From assembly GCA_947172415.1 (NCBI GenBank), contig OX359193.1, forward strand, positions 5,636,501 through 5,700,500: a stretch of 64,000 nucleotides of DNA, read 5' to 3'. The notes under the pieces are model-generated. The model did not search any database and was not told the DNA's origin. It saw only the letters and a program-made list of their open reading frames with translations. Below, in pieces: positions 11,501 to 25,400 of the stretch. A program made the translations under genes and the position numbers. Positions within the stretch are counted from its first letter, which is position 1. Each line of letters opens with the position of its first letter. Source of the stretch: Chondrosia reniformis. Taxonomy: Eukaryota > Porifera > Demospongiae > Chondrillida > Chondrillidae.

Positions 11501-14500
11501 ATGGGGTTTAGAGTTAAATCCACTAACCTTGTACAAAGGCTATGCTGCAGTATGATGTAATAACTTGTAAGAATTATCCATATTGCACTAAATGTTAGTA
11601 CCAAATCAAAGCAACATTAGCCAACTCTACTTTTCTTGATTGAATGGACAACTGTATAGATGTCCATTCAATCAAGAATGTGTATATAGAAGATAGAGAC
11701 TGTATAGAACATTCACAGTTTTAGGGGGTGGGGTCAGGGGATTAACCTGAAGAGAGTCAATTTGCCAATTATTAATAGTAAACAAACATATTGAATTTAT
11801 CCCCTCACAATTTGATTTTATTGCTTTCTTTCTTTTAATATTTTCTGAAAGAAATCCTGATATGGTTGGATCCATAGATCATTATTGTAGCACATGTCAC
11901 AGAGTGGAGCAATTAATGTATTCTCTAAGTAGGATTTAGATATTAAATCATACTAATTACGCATAATATGTATATATGTACATATATACTGTAGATACTA
12001 TCCAGGATTTCTGAATAGTCCACCATTTGCACAGTATCAGCTGCACATTATTTCCACCAATGCCTTCACTCTATTGGATGTATTGCAGTGTCCCAACACA
12101 TCACTTGTCTTTAGGGAGGTGAGTTACAATCCCATAACCCCTTGGCGGGATCATGTCTACCTTGTGAATATTTCACACAGTTCCTAGAACAAGATGGCTG
12201 CATTAACCTGCTGGAGTTTTGGTACATGGCGCACTACTTTACACAAGATATTGGTTCCAGACCTGGCCGCTTATCTAGCGAACAAGACATAGACCATGCC
12301 ATCGCCATATATATTCGTTTCATATCTCTCCAAGCTACCAATCCAATAGGCCTCTCCCACAAGAAAAGGCAGGAGGTGGAGCTCAGGTTATCGCACTCTC
12401 CTGGACCACGGTGGGATACTTTTGTGCAGGCCAGTGAAGATGTATTGATTGCTTTGGAACATGTGAGAAATATGCAAACGGATATACTGTTACATATTCC
12501 ATTTTGTATTCTCCTGCATGAAATGACAAAAGCTTGTTAGTAATGTTATCCTTATTCCTCTCCATTATCCCTGTTCACACCAGACCACACCTCTCTCCTG
12601 CTCCACCCCTCTTCACCTCACACCTCACCCCACTCCACACTCCACACTCCACACTCCACACCCCACTCCACACTCCACACTCCACACTCCACACCCCACT
12701 CCACACTCCACACTCCACACTCCACACTCCACACTCCACACTCCACACCCCACTCCACACTCCACACTCCACACTCCACTCCACACTCCACACTCCACTC
12801 CACACTCCACACCCCACTCCACACCCCACTCCACACTCCACACCCCACTCCACACTCCACACTCCACACCACACTCCACACTCCACACTCCACACTCCAC
12901 ACTCCACACCCCACTCCACACTCCACTCCACACTCCACACCCCACTCCACACCCCACTCCACACTCCACTCCACACTCCACACCCCACTCCACACCCCAC
13001 TCCACACTCCACTCCACACTCCACACCCCACTCCACACCCCACTCCACACTCCACACTCCACTCCACACTCCACACTCCACACCCCACTCCACACCCCAC
13101 TCCACACCCCACTCCACACTCCACACTCCACACCCCACTCCACACTCCACACTCCACACTCCACACCCCACTCCACTCCACACTCCACACCCCACTCCAC
13201 ACCCCACTCCACACCCCACTCCACACCCCACTCCACACCCCACTCCACACCCCACTCCACACTCCACTCCACACTCCACACCCCACTCCACACCCCACAC
13301 CCCACTCCACACTCCACACTCCACACCCCACTCCACACTCCACACCCCACTCCACACTCCACTCCACACTCCACACCCCACTCCACACCCCACTCCACAC
13401 CCCACTCCACTCCACACTCCACACTCCACTCCACACTCCACACTCCACACTCCACTCCACACTCCACACTCCACACTCCACTCCACACTCCACACTCCAC
13501 ACTCCACACCCCACTCCACTCCACACTCCACACTCCACACTCCACTCCACACTCCACACCCCACTCCACACCCCACTCCACTCCACACTCCACACCCCAC
13601 TCCACACCCCACTCCACACTCCACTCCACACTCCACACCCCACTCCACACTCCACTCCACACTCCACACCCGACTCCACACTCCACACTCCACCACTCTT
13701 TCCACACCTCTCCAAATCAGGATCACTTTGAGTCCTTCAAGCACAGCCAGCTGTTCCTGAGGTACCAGAACCAGCTCCTTTCCACAGTCAGTGAGGACAA
13801 CAGGGCCTCCTCAGTCTATCGCTGCAGTAGTGTGGCCGGTAGTGTGTCCTCAAGCCGCGGAGGTGCAGACATTGATGACCCTGATGAGTTGTGGAAGAAG
13901 CCAAAGTTACTGTAAGCTGCAGATCACATCACATCAGTGCATAGAGTTGTCCCATATGGTACATAATTGCCGTCATAACCAGCAGCCATTGTATTGTGAT
14001 GACTAATTAACTGCCCTTTTTAGTGTGTTATAATTAATGAGCAACCATATTTGGTATGTAAGTACAAGTGGACCTATATAGTATAGTAATAGCTGTATAC
14101 ATGAAACCTGAAGGAGGCATTGCTGTGGCAATTGTTGCTCAGTGGTAGAACACTGGTGGTCATAGCCAGCTGTCCTTGGTTCGATTCCTGGCAATTACTC
14201 TTTCTCATATCTGCCATTTTTATTTTTTCGCTTGGTCTTCGTGTGCATGCTTCAGTTAACTTTAAACATTCTCCACAAATACTGTTTTATCAGTACATTC
14301 TTTTAAACTAATGTGTAGTTTCCGTTTTGGTTATGTGGATGAAATGGGAACATTCATTTCAGAAGCAAACTTGGAATCATTTCTAAGAAGCAAGCAAGGT
14401 ACTAGTTCTGTTGCAGGATATAACATGCTATTAGTAGTATCACTCACAGTATCAGATATGCATGCGTTGATTTCCCAGTCAATAGCAATTGTACGTATAT

Positions 14501-15063
14501 GAACAATCTTTTACTATAAATTATTTTTGAACACTCCTACTCATTGCTTGTCTCAGTTGTACCTCTCCTCATACAATGTGCTACACCTTGCTATTGTGTG
14601 TAATTCAGGAAAATATTTATCTGAAAAGAAATTTATGAAAATTGTTGGAAGAGAGCCAAGTTATGCAGTAAGTTAACAATATGGATACCATGTAGATTCA
14701 TCTTTGAATGACAATGACACATTACCAGTTACATATCATGAAGTGAGGCTATACATGATACCAGATGAGACGAGTCTACCTGATTCTAGCATTGCAAAAG
14801 TAACTGCAAAATGATAATAATGATATGTTTATTGCTGTAATCCTTCAGAACTTGGTATATATCAAAGTCTCCTTAGCTACCAGTGCCTATGTGCATTTAT
14901 CTAGTTACAAAGTTAATTAAATTAGTGTAAGAGATGTTCTTGTTACAACAACTGTAATGTGCAGCGTAGCAGACCAGTGCTGCTAAAGTTGGCTGAACAG
15001 ATAATCGTAAAAGTGAAGACATCATTCTCGGAGTTTGGCACGGAAACTGATTTGTACATTTGA
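8503..15063 (+). CDS. AKAP10: A-kinase anchor protein 10 (dual RGS domain, PKA-binding)
   Basis: Nine exons join in phase: 8503-8950, 9192-9290, 11233-11317, 11995-12118, 12181-12462, 13721-13911, 14319-14398, 14609-14667 and 14965-15063 (488 aa; the human protein is 662). The first RGS domain starts at residues ~24-65 (LPWFVQYMETCEAVHLLEFW). It is interrupted by a polar insert and resumes in exon 2 (DAVEIYTTYVGLNAI) through exon 4 (YYPGFLNSPPFAQYQLHII). The second RGS domain spans exons 4-6 (INLLEFWYMAHYF, FISLQATNPIG, FKHSQLFLRYQNQLL). The last exon encodes an amphipathic helix LLKLAEQIIVKVKTSFSEF at the extreme C-terminus, the position of the PKA regulatory-subunit anchor in vertebrate D-AKAP2. 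A PDZ-like end is not conserved (ends DLYI). Introns 2 and 5 are almost entirely minisatellite. Confidence 0.93.
9648..11163. repeat. 26-bp C/T-rich minisatellite, ~58 units, AKAP10 intron 2
   Basis: The unit is CTCTCTTCACGGCTGCCTTCCTTTCC with a few recurring variants (CACGGC/CACAGC/CACGAC/CATGGC; TTTCC/TGTCC) and occasional longer units with an extra CTGC or TTCC. Because 26 is not a multiple of three, long arrays read through all frames. None contains a stop, so three overlapping frames of more than 500 codons arise. They are repeat artefacts. Many units contain a pyrimidine tract followed by TCTTCACAG, a good 3' splice-site match. The true acceptor of exon 3 (TGTTCACAG at 11224-11232) lies just beyond the array. 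Confidence 0.97.
12596..13692. repeat. C/A-rich minisatellite (CACTCCA / CACCCCA), AKAP10 intron 5
   Basis: About 1.1 kb built from 5- to 8-bp units of CACTCCA, CACCCCA and CTCCA. It contains almost no G on the plus strand, so the complement is a G/T-rich strand with runs such as GTGGGGTGTGGAGTG. It starts about 130 bp after the exon 5 donor and ends about 28 bp before the exon 6 acceptor (AATCAG at 13715-13720). Open frames on both strands within it are low-complexity artefacts. Confidence 0.97.
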
Positions 15064-15275
15064 CTTTTATAGTCGTTAATAATGTATATTTATTCTCTAG
15101 AGTTGTTTATTTTATATTAATTCACCGCGTAGTAACCTTATTTTATCAATGATGAGGTAACTTTGCGAGCTCTGTTCAAAAGAAAGGCGTGTTTAGGTGG
15201 ATCTTCCGGTGTCAAGTCTTGTACGTAGTGAAAACAGAGAAAGACGTCTCGAAACAGTTGTGGCCAGCAAGAGCG

Positions 15276-18200
15276 ATGAGTGGTACCGTTGGCGACCTAA
15301 GCGCCCAGCAAGAAGAGGTTTTGACTAAGGTAATATGGGTGGGTGGATAAAAATGCGAACACTTTTCCTTTTCTATGCCAGATACGTACATAGATTACCG
15401 AATAGTCTTTACCATTATAATGGTTAGTATCATTCGGTAGTCTCCGTACAACCAGAAATCTTAGTACGTTTCATTTCTTGTTTATTTTATGAATTGGTTG
15501 GTGTTTATATAGCTCTGATGTTTAGTTTGTAAGTTTTAAGGTGTTTGTCAAATGAAATGCTCTATAGTGTCAGTGTCAGGCGTTATTGACTCATGCGTAA
15601 CAGTACTGTAGAATGCTTCATCGTTCAACTGTATTGTATTGAGATTCTACGTTCGTGTTGTGCGTGACCGTACAATCAAAGACTACAAATGTATTTTAAG
15701 ATCTTCTTTTTGTCATGACTGTATGTTGGTGCTGCGTGTAAAGTAGGGACGTGCATACATAAGTACTATAAAAGTACTTACGTATGTTCACTCTATATGA
15801 ATACAGTGAACTCATCTTAGTTGTATATACTGATATAGCCCTTAATTCAGTGTTATTGATCATATAATATGTTTAGTGTTAAGAAGCCTCCTAGTAGACT
15901 TATTTTCAATTTTAACTTTTCCAAAGTATACTGTTAATTGATATTGAATTATTACAGACTTAACATCTTACCTTTCAAGTTTCAATGATACTTGAATACC
16001 CCAATCAACCATCCAGTCATTTAGCTTTAAAATTGATTCTACTTGTTACTTATCTAGTGGTATATCAGTTTTATTTATACTGTTTATGTAGTAGAAATAT
16101 TGAATATTTTGCTGAGCTGTTAGAGTAAACAAGCTGCATACCTACATGTGTACATTAGTTACATGTTAATGTGCTTGCTAGGGACATCAATTCCACTGAA
16201 CCTGATAAAGACTTTGACCTCAGAGAGTACCATTAATTCTTATGTGCACACCAGTGTCCTGAATAAGTAGAAAAGTTGTATCTCTTCTACTATTTAATAG
16301 AATTTATTAGTTGTGTAGATAACAAAATCAATAATTTACAAAGGCTGTATCAATTAAATAAACAAATTAAATAATAGAGTTATATATATAGAGTGAGATT
16401 AAATATATCTGCAAAGACAAAGTTATAATGTTGTATATGGTGCTAGTTGTGCATTGTGAATGATTTAAGTGGTAAGAACGACATGCAACAAGTAGAATTA
16501 GGGGATTTTGCCACATATCCTGTCTCATCAAATTTGGAATGAACACATTACACAATTATGCACACCTGCACACATGTATTTACACTCTTTGGCTTCTGAT
16601 TATCAAACATTACTTTATGAAGCCCAAGGGGGATTATCTCCTTTCAACTACATAAGTTCCTTCATATATATTCATATCTCTTGCATATAGGTACGTATAT
16701 TGCAACTTACAATATATTATACAGTAATAAGCAAATAAATAATATATGTTTATATCCACATGTACAGTTCAAGGCTGCTCTATCTGATGTGTGGAATGAC
16801 AGCTTTGATGATTACTACCTACTCAGGTGGTTACGAGGTACATAGAAGTTAATCATGTTTCACTAGTGACTTGTAAAGTTGTTTTTATAATATGAACAAG
16901 TCTATTGATGGCATATTTTATCCATTTTAGCAAGAAAATTTAATTTGGCTAAATCAGAGACTATGTTGAGAAATGTGAGTTTTTCTTGAGTACATGTAAG
17001 TGTACAATGAACAGTGGACTGGAGGTTACTGTCTATATATTTGGGGATCTCTTTACAGCATTTAGAGTTCAGGAAGACATGGAATGCTGACACAATAGTG
17101 GAGGACTACAAACCACCAGAGGTGAGATGTACTGTGTGCCAGGATGTCATGAAATGTGGTCTAGACAAGTGCTGGCTATAGAGTGCTGCACCTGAATACT
17201 GTATTGACTGACCTGGCTATCACCTGGTCACTGTACACGAAAAATCTAATATACCATTTTCCTACATGCTATGCCTATTCTGTAAAAATGCCTATAGGGG
17301 AACTAAACCTGAAGAGAGCTTTGGATGAAGATACAGGGGTCTTTTCTTCTTTCTTTTCCTTTCTTTCATCTTCTTCTCCACTGGGTCAGACAGTTGTTTC
17401 TGGGAATTCCACCCTTCATCAGTGATCCTGGGAATCTGTCTTTTTCCTTTATCTTTATCTTGATCTTCTGTGAATCCTTGCATAGTTGCATGCATAGGTG
17501 ATTACTACACTACATACGTAGGTACATGTCTAAAAACATGTTTGAGTCCTTCCTCTCTATGCTTCCATAACTTCATAGGCATGGTAACCATAATATTTGG
17601 AATATGGTGTCCTAAGTTGTTTATGTGTTCAAGATGTTGTTTATTGTTTGTTAATTGTTTATGCATGTCGTCTGGTATACATTAGCATGTAGCAGTGAGC
17701 TCTTCATCACTTTCCAATGTCTGTACAGGTATTGACAAAGTATTACCCGACGAGTACATTTGGAGTTGATAGGGATGGTCATCCACTGGTGTGGAACTGT
17801 ACTGGAAACATGGACTTTAAAGGTGTGTCATATGTATATGGTGTATGTGTGTTGGGAGTTGTAGGCACTTGTACTGTGTGAAGTATTTTGGTGGTAGAGG
17901 AAACAATTCAACTCCTATCAACTCTATTTCATTTTGATAGTTTATAGGAAGTAGCACCTACTACTCTATAGGCCTGTCCTCCTAGGAATTATGTAATACC
18001 AGGATAATTGTATTCTAGTCATATATTTCCTTTCATATCAACCATATAATATGTATGCAGGTTTAGACTATTCTTGTGATTCGTATCTAGCATGTATCTA
18101 GAATATACATAACATAGGCTATGTCCCCCTATAGCCCTATAGGCTCTTTTAACAGAATAGGCATAGCATGTAGGAAAATGGTATCTTAGATTTTTCATGT

Positions 18201-21200
18201 AGTATGTACACGCTATACGTATGTATTAACATGTAGACTTTTTTTGAAGGTTTTCATCGCGCTGTTACTAGAGAACAGATTCTAAGACATGTCATTTTTC
18301 TAAATGAACAACTTACTAAAATAAAGAAAGATTTATCCAAAGAGGTTTGTGCATACGTACATATTGTTCAGCAATGAAGATATATATTTGACTATTAAAA
18401 TAATATTCACAAATTCATTGATTAATTAATAGGCCGGTCGAGAGATTGAAACTCACACTATTGTGATGGACCTGGAGAACCTGAGCTACCAGAGACACTA
18501 CTATTGGCCAGGTATGTATTCAGACATCTCCAGCAGGCCTAAGGGTGGCATTTCATTTCTTTTTCTTGTTAATTTGCAGCTATCAAGATGTTTCAAGAGG
18601 TAACACCCACTACAAGAACATGGCTAAATCCACATTCCTTATTTGAGAATATTTCACAAAAGGCAATATATACGTAGTAGCGATTGGAGAAGGAGGGGCA
18701 ATTACTGCATGAGATTATGCCACACCCCTACGCCCAAACCTCCCCATTGCTACATTTTTAACTATACAAGGCCATTTTATATGGCAATACATTTACATTT
18801 ACTATATATTTATATTTTGATTTCAACTCTGTATCTTTTGATAGTCACTGGCTCTATTTGAAAACAATTATCCTGAAAGAACAAAGCATATATTTGTGAT
18901 TAAAGGTATTGTACATGTCTTTATACTAATATGTATGTATAGTCTTAATTCATTTCACTCATTGATCCAGCTCCTAAGGTATTTCCTGTTGCATTCAACC
19001 TTATGAAACCTTTCCTGGACGAGAATACAAAGCAAAAAGTGAAAGTGTTTGGAAGTGAGTTATAGAGAGGGTGTTTCCTTACCTGCCTTTATACCCATGG
19101 ATATACGTATAGTGATTATTATGCGTCGTAGGAAACTTAGGTCTAGTCTATCGTGACTCTAAGTCGATTCACCTCAATCAAGTACTCCACTAATCTCTAA
19201 TACAAATTCAACATATATCCATCAAAACAAAGGATATTGTCTTTAACAACATGTATGCACACTTAAAAGTGTACACCTAATCACTAGTGTAAATATATAA
19301 TGATAAGAGGTTCTCTGTATGATATGGTTATCACAGATACAGTCATGGTACATCAACCATCTCTATCAGTTCTATGTCCGTTTGTCTATATGTACAAATG
19401 TTCTTCCTATGGGAGTGGAAAATTGTGGCAGCAACACTCAGTTAGGGGATTAGATTTTCAAAACATACATCTTTAGTAAATAATACTTTATCAATGTTTC
19501 AAAAGTTTATGTTTACTTTTCTCCATTTTCAGGAGATTGGCAGGAGCAGCTTCAGAAGTATATTGATCCTGACAACATTCCTGCTTACTATGGAGGAAAT
19601 AGGAATGCATCAGATCCACAGTGCAGTGACTATGTGAGCTGCTAACAGCATTCACATGTGCTTAACACGTAGTATGTAGGTAGATTTGTGAAGCCTATAT
19701 TTAATGTATTCTATAATATCTATTAGTTATGCCTGGGCGGTGATATACCTCCAGAATACTACATGATTAACTTAACAGAAACGTCACAAGAAGAGATGGA
19801 AATGATTCAAGTTGGCAGAGGTTCAACTACTCAAGTTGAATACACTATTGATACTCCAGGTTCATGTATTAGGTGAGTATTACGTATATACCAATACGTA
19901 TAAGGTGGATGTACGTATGTACATATACGTATGTGACAATGTTCTACTTTTTTCTACCACTATGTTTGTGTTAGTTTGCTGAACTGATTGTGTACATGTG
20001 TACATGTGTTTGCTTGTTTAATGCACTACTTCCAGGTATGAGTTTATCACAAGGGATTATGACATTGGATTTGGCATTTATCATAAACCATTGGAATCAA
20101 CAGTTCGTCTCAGTGCAGGAGAAATGACTCCCAAAGTAAGTAGCAATTCATTGATTGCAGATTAAACTATACAATCTTACCTTTAGGTTCATAGAGACCT
20201 CATTTAAGTGCTCTCCTTTTCATAAAGACCTCATTTAAGTGCTCTCCTTTTCATAAAGACCTCATTTATGTGCTCTCCGTTTCATAGAGACCTCATTTAA
20301 GTGCTCTCCTTTTCATAGAGGCCTCATTTAAGTGCTCTTCTTTTCACATAGAGACCTCATTTAAGTGCTCTCCTTTTCATAGAGACCTCATTTAAGTGCT
20401 CTCCTTTTCATAGAGGCCTCATTTAAGTGCTCTCCTTTTCATAGAGGCCTCATTTAAGTGCTCTCCTTTTCATAGAGGCCTCATTTAAGTGCTCTCCTCT
20501 TCATAGAGACCTCATTTAAGTGCTCTCCTCTTCATAGAGACCTCATTTAAGTGCTCTCCTTTTCATAGAGACCTTTTGAATTGAAGAATGGATACCCTCA
20601 AATAGTAGTTGTAGTTAATGATTTTTCACCTACATACGTACGTATGTAGTTTAGTTTGGTTGAGTTTAAATAAGGGCCTCCTTCAAATAACAGAAACCTT
20701 CTCTGTAATGAGACTAGTATGTAATTGTAGTCATAACGACAAGCTGGGATTAATGGAATATACGGTAAAATTTACATACTTCTATGATAGATGAAGTCTG
20801 AGAGAAGAAACAGTCATATTGTACCAGAAAGTGGTATCCACATCTGTGAAACTACAGGAATATGTAAGTGGCACTTCAAGGGAGCAGTAGTCTCGTAATT
20901 GCACTTGAGATTAAGAATGGGTCTGTTCTCTCTTCTCCCTCAGATGTTCTACGGTTTGATAACACTTACAGCTGGACTAGAACTAAAGAGGTGAAATACT
21001 CAGCTAGGGTCCTTCCTCCGGACACTGAGATCTGTCAGACAGATGGCTTCAATGGATATGATGAACAAGGAGAACTATCTGCTTCTAAAAGTAGTACAAG
21101 TGGCAACTCAAAGGATGATGAAGATGAATTTGAAGATGCTCAAGTGAGATTTGATTCAGACATACACACCTCAGTATGTATACCGTTGCCCGATTTGGCC

Positions 21201-21824
21201 GGTTACATACCTGGACACCTGTTATGTAGCTGGTCAACTAGTTCCGCAAACTGGTAGAAATCATCCATTGCATAACCAGGCGTGATCATATACTAATACC
21301 AATTATCGATATATGTATATGTATAATAGTGTTATACGTATGTACGTATGTGAATGAATCAAACTATATAGAAACTGTAATTATATGTGGTTACAAGACA
21401 ATGGTTGAACAACAGTACGGAACATATATAAAATCTAGTCATGGCTTTGGCTAGAAACACAATGACTTAAAATTAGCGACGAAGGCTTTAGGATTTACAT
21501 TAAAACCTCTACAGCTTTATTTGTTTAATATTCCAGTGCTTAAATGAGCTTTCTAAGGAAAAAGTGTAAAACACCTGTTTGCTTACCATCTTATGGACTC
21601 TACAATGATATATCATTAAGTTGTTTCAAGGATGTTGATGATACATGGAAACAGACCTTTTTCGTTATATATTTTTTATTTTTTGACATGGTCATCCTTG
21701 TGTGAACTTTTGTTCCTTTCAGGAGTCCCTTCAAGGGGAACCAGAGGAGCAGAGTCCAAAGGAGAACAAACAAAATGGATGGATGTCTGAAGCAGCTGCT
21801 GTTAAAAAATCTAAGACAGCTTGA
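15276..21824 (+). CDS. SEC14-like lipid-transfer protein A (CRAL-TRIO + GOLD)
   Basis: Sixteen exons join in phase (461 aa): 15276-15329, 16768-16837, 16931-16974, 17059-17121, 17729-17822, 18250-18344, 18433-18511, 18580-18599, 18845-18905, 18971-19054, 19533-19633, 19727-19872, 20036-20135, 20791-20863, 20944-21143 and 21723-21824. The start [16 protein letters not shown] matches animal SEC14L2-4 (MSGRVGDLSPRQ). CRAL-TRIO-N is in exons 2-4. The CRAL-TRIO lipid pocket covers exons 5-11 ([40 protein letters not shown]). The GOLD domain is in exons 12-15 ([43 protein letters not shown]). An acidic tail ([10 protein letters not shown]) follows, longer than in human SEC14L2. Exon 8 is a 20-nt micro-exon. 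AATAAA occurs at 21960-21965. The family binds hydrophobic ligands such as tocopherol, squalene and phosphoinositides. The ligand here is unknown. Confidence 0.95.
17236..17413 (+). repeat. dispersed ~180-bp intronic repeat, copy 2
   Basis: The copy closest to copy 1 (4481-4660), lying in SEC14L-A intron 4. It shares all ordered blocks, including CCTATAGGGGAACTAAACC and CCACTGGGTCAGACAG. It may continue into AATTCCACCCTTCATCAG. Confidence 0.8.
18116..18201 (-). repeat. dispersed repeat, copy 3 (reverse, truncated)
   Basis: Reverse complement of the first ~85 bp of the family (CCTATAGGCTCTTTT, AGGAAAATGGTAT, TTAGATTTTTCATG), in SEC14L-A intron 5. The distal C/T-rich part is missing. Confidence 0.75.
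20188..20574. repeat. 31-bp tandem array, ~12 copies, SEC14L-A intron 13
   Basis: The unit is CATAGAGACCTCATTTAAGTGCTCTCCTTTT with a few single-base variants (AGAGGCC, TTCTTTTCACA). It begins about 50 bp after the exon 13 donor. There are no spacers, so it is a simple minisatellite. No matching array is present in SEC14L-B or SEC14L-C at this position, so it arose after the duplication or was lost there. Confidence 0.95.
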
Positions 21825-22466
21825 TGAGAAGATTATTTGTACCTGTGCATTTTAAGTATTGCACACTTTAACTTGTTTAATGTTAAGGTATGCATTAAAT
21901 TATGCATTTCTATTTAATTGAGGAGTACATTGCCTTGTTTTCTTGTACATAATTATTTTAATAAAGTGCCTTAGTTTATAACAATTACCTTGGAGAAAGA
22001 CCGTTTGTGGTTTATAAGCGCAATAGTAAAGGAGCTCAGAGCCATATAGCTGGACATCCATTCATGCAAATCACCACCCAGGCTGTCCATCCAGGTACCT
22101 GGGTGCATTAAGCCCTCATCGCTTAAGGCGGCATGCGGGCACTCTTTCCAGTAGTTTAGCAATATGTCTGTTTCCGTGTAGTATACATACGAACATACAG
22201 GAAGGACACGCTGAAGTCATTTAATTTATATATATTACTGAAAATGTGTACTTCCATCTAAAGTACAATGCATATATGAAAAATTGACTCCAAAATACAC
22301 TGTCGGGTACACCAGAAGTTGGCTTTGGCATAGCTTTGGAGAGTACGTACTTTGTAACTTAAACACATACAGTGCTAGAATAACTCTGGTTTCCGGTGGA
22401 GTGGGAGCAAGCTAACTAGTACTAGAGGATCGCCAGACTACAGTTTGTTAGTCTGCGAAGAGGACG

Positions 22467-25400
22467 ATGAGTGGCCAAGTCGGTGATCTAAGTCCCCATC
22501 AAAATGAGACGCTGATCAAGGTAAGATTGATATAAATTTTCAGTCGCCAAACGTCGGTCAATATTTACCTTACCCGTGCCATTGGGTAGAACTAGTTTTT
22601 CACCTTGACTTTCGCATGTTAAAGCGACTAAAATTATATTGGTTACTTTCCACAGACTTATAGTCTATTTGTAAGAATAGCACTGGTTACTTGCTTTCAC
22701 TGGGTGCCTTAATAGTAGCCCATTTTTTGGCTAGTGGCCATCCCCAGTTTAAATAAGATACATACCATACCATACCAATATACGATACCGTTATCGATAG
22801 TCGCAGTGATTCCCATTCCTTAGTTATTTCTAAAAGTAATGTCAAGTAGAATGATTTTTTATTGCATTATGTACAGTTCAAGGCTGCTCTATCTGATGTG
22901 TGGAATGACAGCTTTGATGACTATTACCTACTCAGGTGGCTACGAGGTACATATATTTCAGAAGCTATGCATATAGTAACTGATGTACAGACCCCTTGTG
23001 ATCCATATATAGATCACTCCATCAGATCAGACTCCATCAGTTAACAGTCGAGATTTTGTGTGAAAATGTATTCCATGTTGTTTATTGTGTCATACTAGCT
23101 CATCCACGCAGTTGCAGTGCCTTAGTTACATAATTAGTACCAATTATCAACCCAATACAGGGTCTATATTCACCGCAATTAGAATATTTAATTGTTCTTT
23201 ATACATTTTCTCTTCTCACAAAGCAAGAAGATTCAATTTGGCTAAAGCTGAAGCAATGCTGAGGAATGTAAGTGGCTGCTCAAATATCCTCCTAATACAC
23301 ATTCATTTTTGTCCATCCCTTACTTTAGCACTTGGAGTTCAGGAAGACGTGGAGAGTAGACACAATACTGGAGGACTACAAACCACCTGAGGTACTGTAT
23401 TTTATAGATTGTGTATTTTTTTATTTTTAGACCATTATATATACGTATGAGTATCACTTGAGATGATATTCCACTGCCTGTCACTTGAATTGTTGCTATT
23501 ATTGAATAATGAAGCTTGAATCACATTAAAATACCTTTTCCTACTCACGTATGTATGACCATTTAAATGGCCCATTGGTCCAGGGATTAGGAATTTGAGG
23601 ACTAGGCTAATTGAAAATTGACAGAATAAAACAATATACTGTAGGCATCTGTAGATGTTGTATATATGTGTAAATGAATTTCTGTCTTTCTTGGATGATT
23701 AATTATGGGAATCCACTCTTTAGTGAATATAAACAACAACGAGCATCATCTCATTTAAAATGGTTCATCTTTCAACTTTGAGCTTATCATAAAGTCAAAA
23801 AATTAATAATGTAACAATAAGTTTGATGGAGTTAGTCTAGTAATGTAGGACATCCTCTTGCAGGTGATAGTAAAGTATTTCCCCTCTGGGATCTTTGGGG
23901 TGGACCGGGATGGTAATCCGATAACGTGGAACTGTTTTGGTAACATGGACCTCAGAGGTACGTACGTATGTATATGTTTGCTGTACTTATTAACCATATT
24001 ACGTATTAGTTTCATATGCAAACACAACTCCTGAAAAAATGGATGTCACTATAAAGTGCCATTATTTTATGGAAGCTAATAGATTTGCTCAATTTTTATA
24101 TGTTATAAATTAGTAATTGTTTCTATATAAGTAGATATACGTATATCCGCACAACTACCTTTCAAATTGCCATTTTTAATGAAGGTTGTCATCGTGCAAT
24201 TACTAGAGAACAATTCATTAGACATGTTATCTATTTGAATGAAAAGATGGCTCAATTAAAGAAAGAATTATCTAAGAAGGTATGAACATATATTGCACAA
24301 TACAAATCTAGCTATGGCCTTTAGGGTATGAAAACACTACATACAATGCACCTACGTATGTATATATTGACTTATTATAATTGTTTCCAAAACTAAAAAT
24401 GGCAGACAGCACTACTTTGCGTTATGTCTGTAGACAGAGAGAATTGCACCCATTTAATTATCTAGAAAGTATTTTCTGGTTCAATGCATGACTTCAGGTC
24501 TAACTTTTATAGCCTTGGACGGCGGCAGATATCTTCCTAACCACTCCACTATAGAGATGTAGATATGATCCCTGAAGTGGGGTGGCTATATAGTATCCAT
24601 AAGATTAGTTCATATTATATAGAATTTGTACTCATATATATTAATTATATCTGAAGTGGCCATTTATTACTCTTGTACTATATAGACTGTATGACACATT
24701 GTAAGGGAGCTCTATCCTCTATGAGTGATTCTGTCAGTGGTTCTATAATGCCCATCTCCATCTGGAGAGTGTATATAGGTACCTATTTATATGTATTTAT
24801 ATGTATTTGTATGGTGTAGGCTGGTCGTGTAATTGAAACACACACTTCAGTGGAGGATATGGAATATCTGAGCATTCAGAGACACTACTACTGGCCAGGT
24901 ACATGCACATTAACTTCTTTAAAACTGTTACTATATATATCTTTTTATTTTTACCACATAATCCTGTACAGGTATCAAAATGCTTCAAGAAGTGAGTTTC
25001 TGATTTAACAGCTTAAAAATAGCATTCAAGTTTATCTGTACATCTCAACCAATCAAAGATCCTTAATATAAAACTTTAATTGCAGCTGTTATTATTTTAA
25101 CAGTATATGACCATCTTTGAGGACAATTATCCTGAGATTATAAAGCAGTTTTTTGTAATAAAAGGTAAGTTAGGCTATATCATAGATCAATTCTATAGCC
25201 TGTTTCTAGGAGAAGTAACATTATTGTGTTTGTGTTAACTCAGCCCCAAGGGTATTTCCAATTGCTTATAACATTATGAAGCCTTTTTTGGATGAGAATA
25301 CAAGGCGTAAAATGAAAATGTTTGGAAGTAAGTTGCATGCATTCATTCTAAACATTTAAATCTTATATCCATTAGTGAAGCAGTTCATACAATGTACATT

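Noticed and set aside
12534-13760. Long frames of HTPLHTPHST type (plus) and GVECGVWSVEW type (minus)
   Set aside because: Low-complexity translations of the CACTCCA/CACCCCA array in AKAP10 intron 5, with no gene features.
18676-18752. Imperfect ~21-bp inverted repeat (GTAGCGATTGGAG / CCCCATTGCTAC)
   Set aside because: Arms have too many mismatches, with no flanking duplication, for a confident element call.
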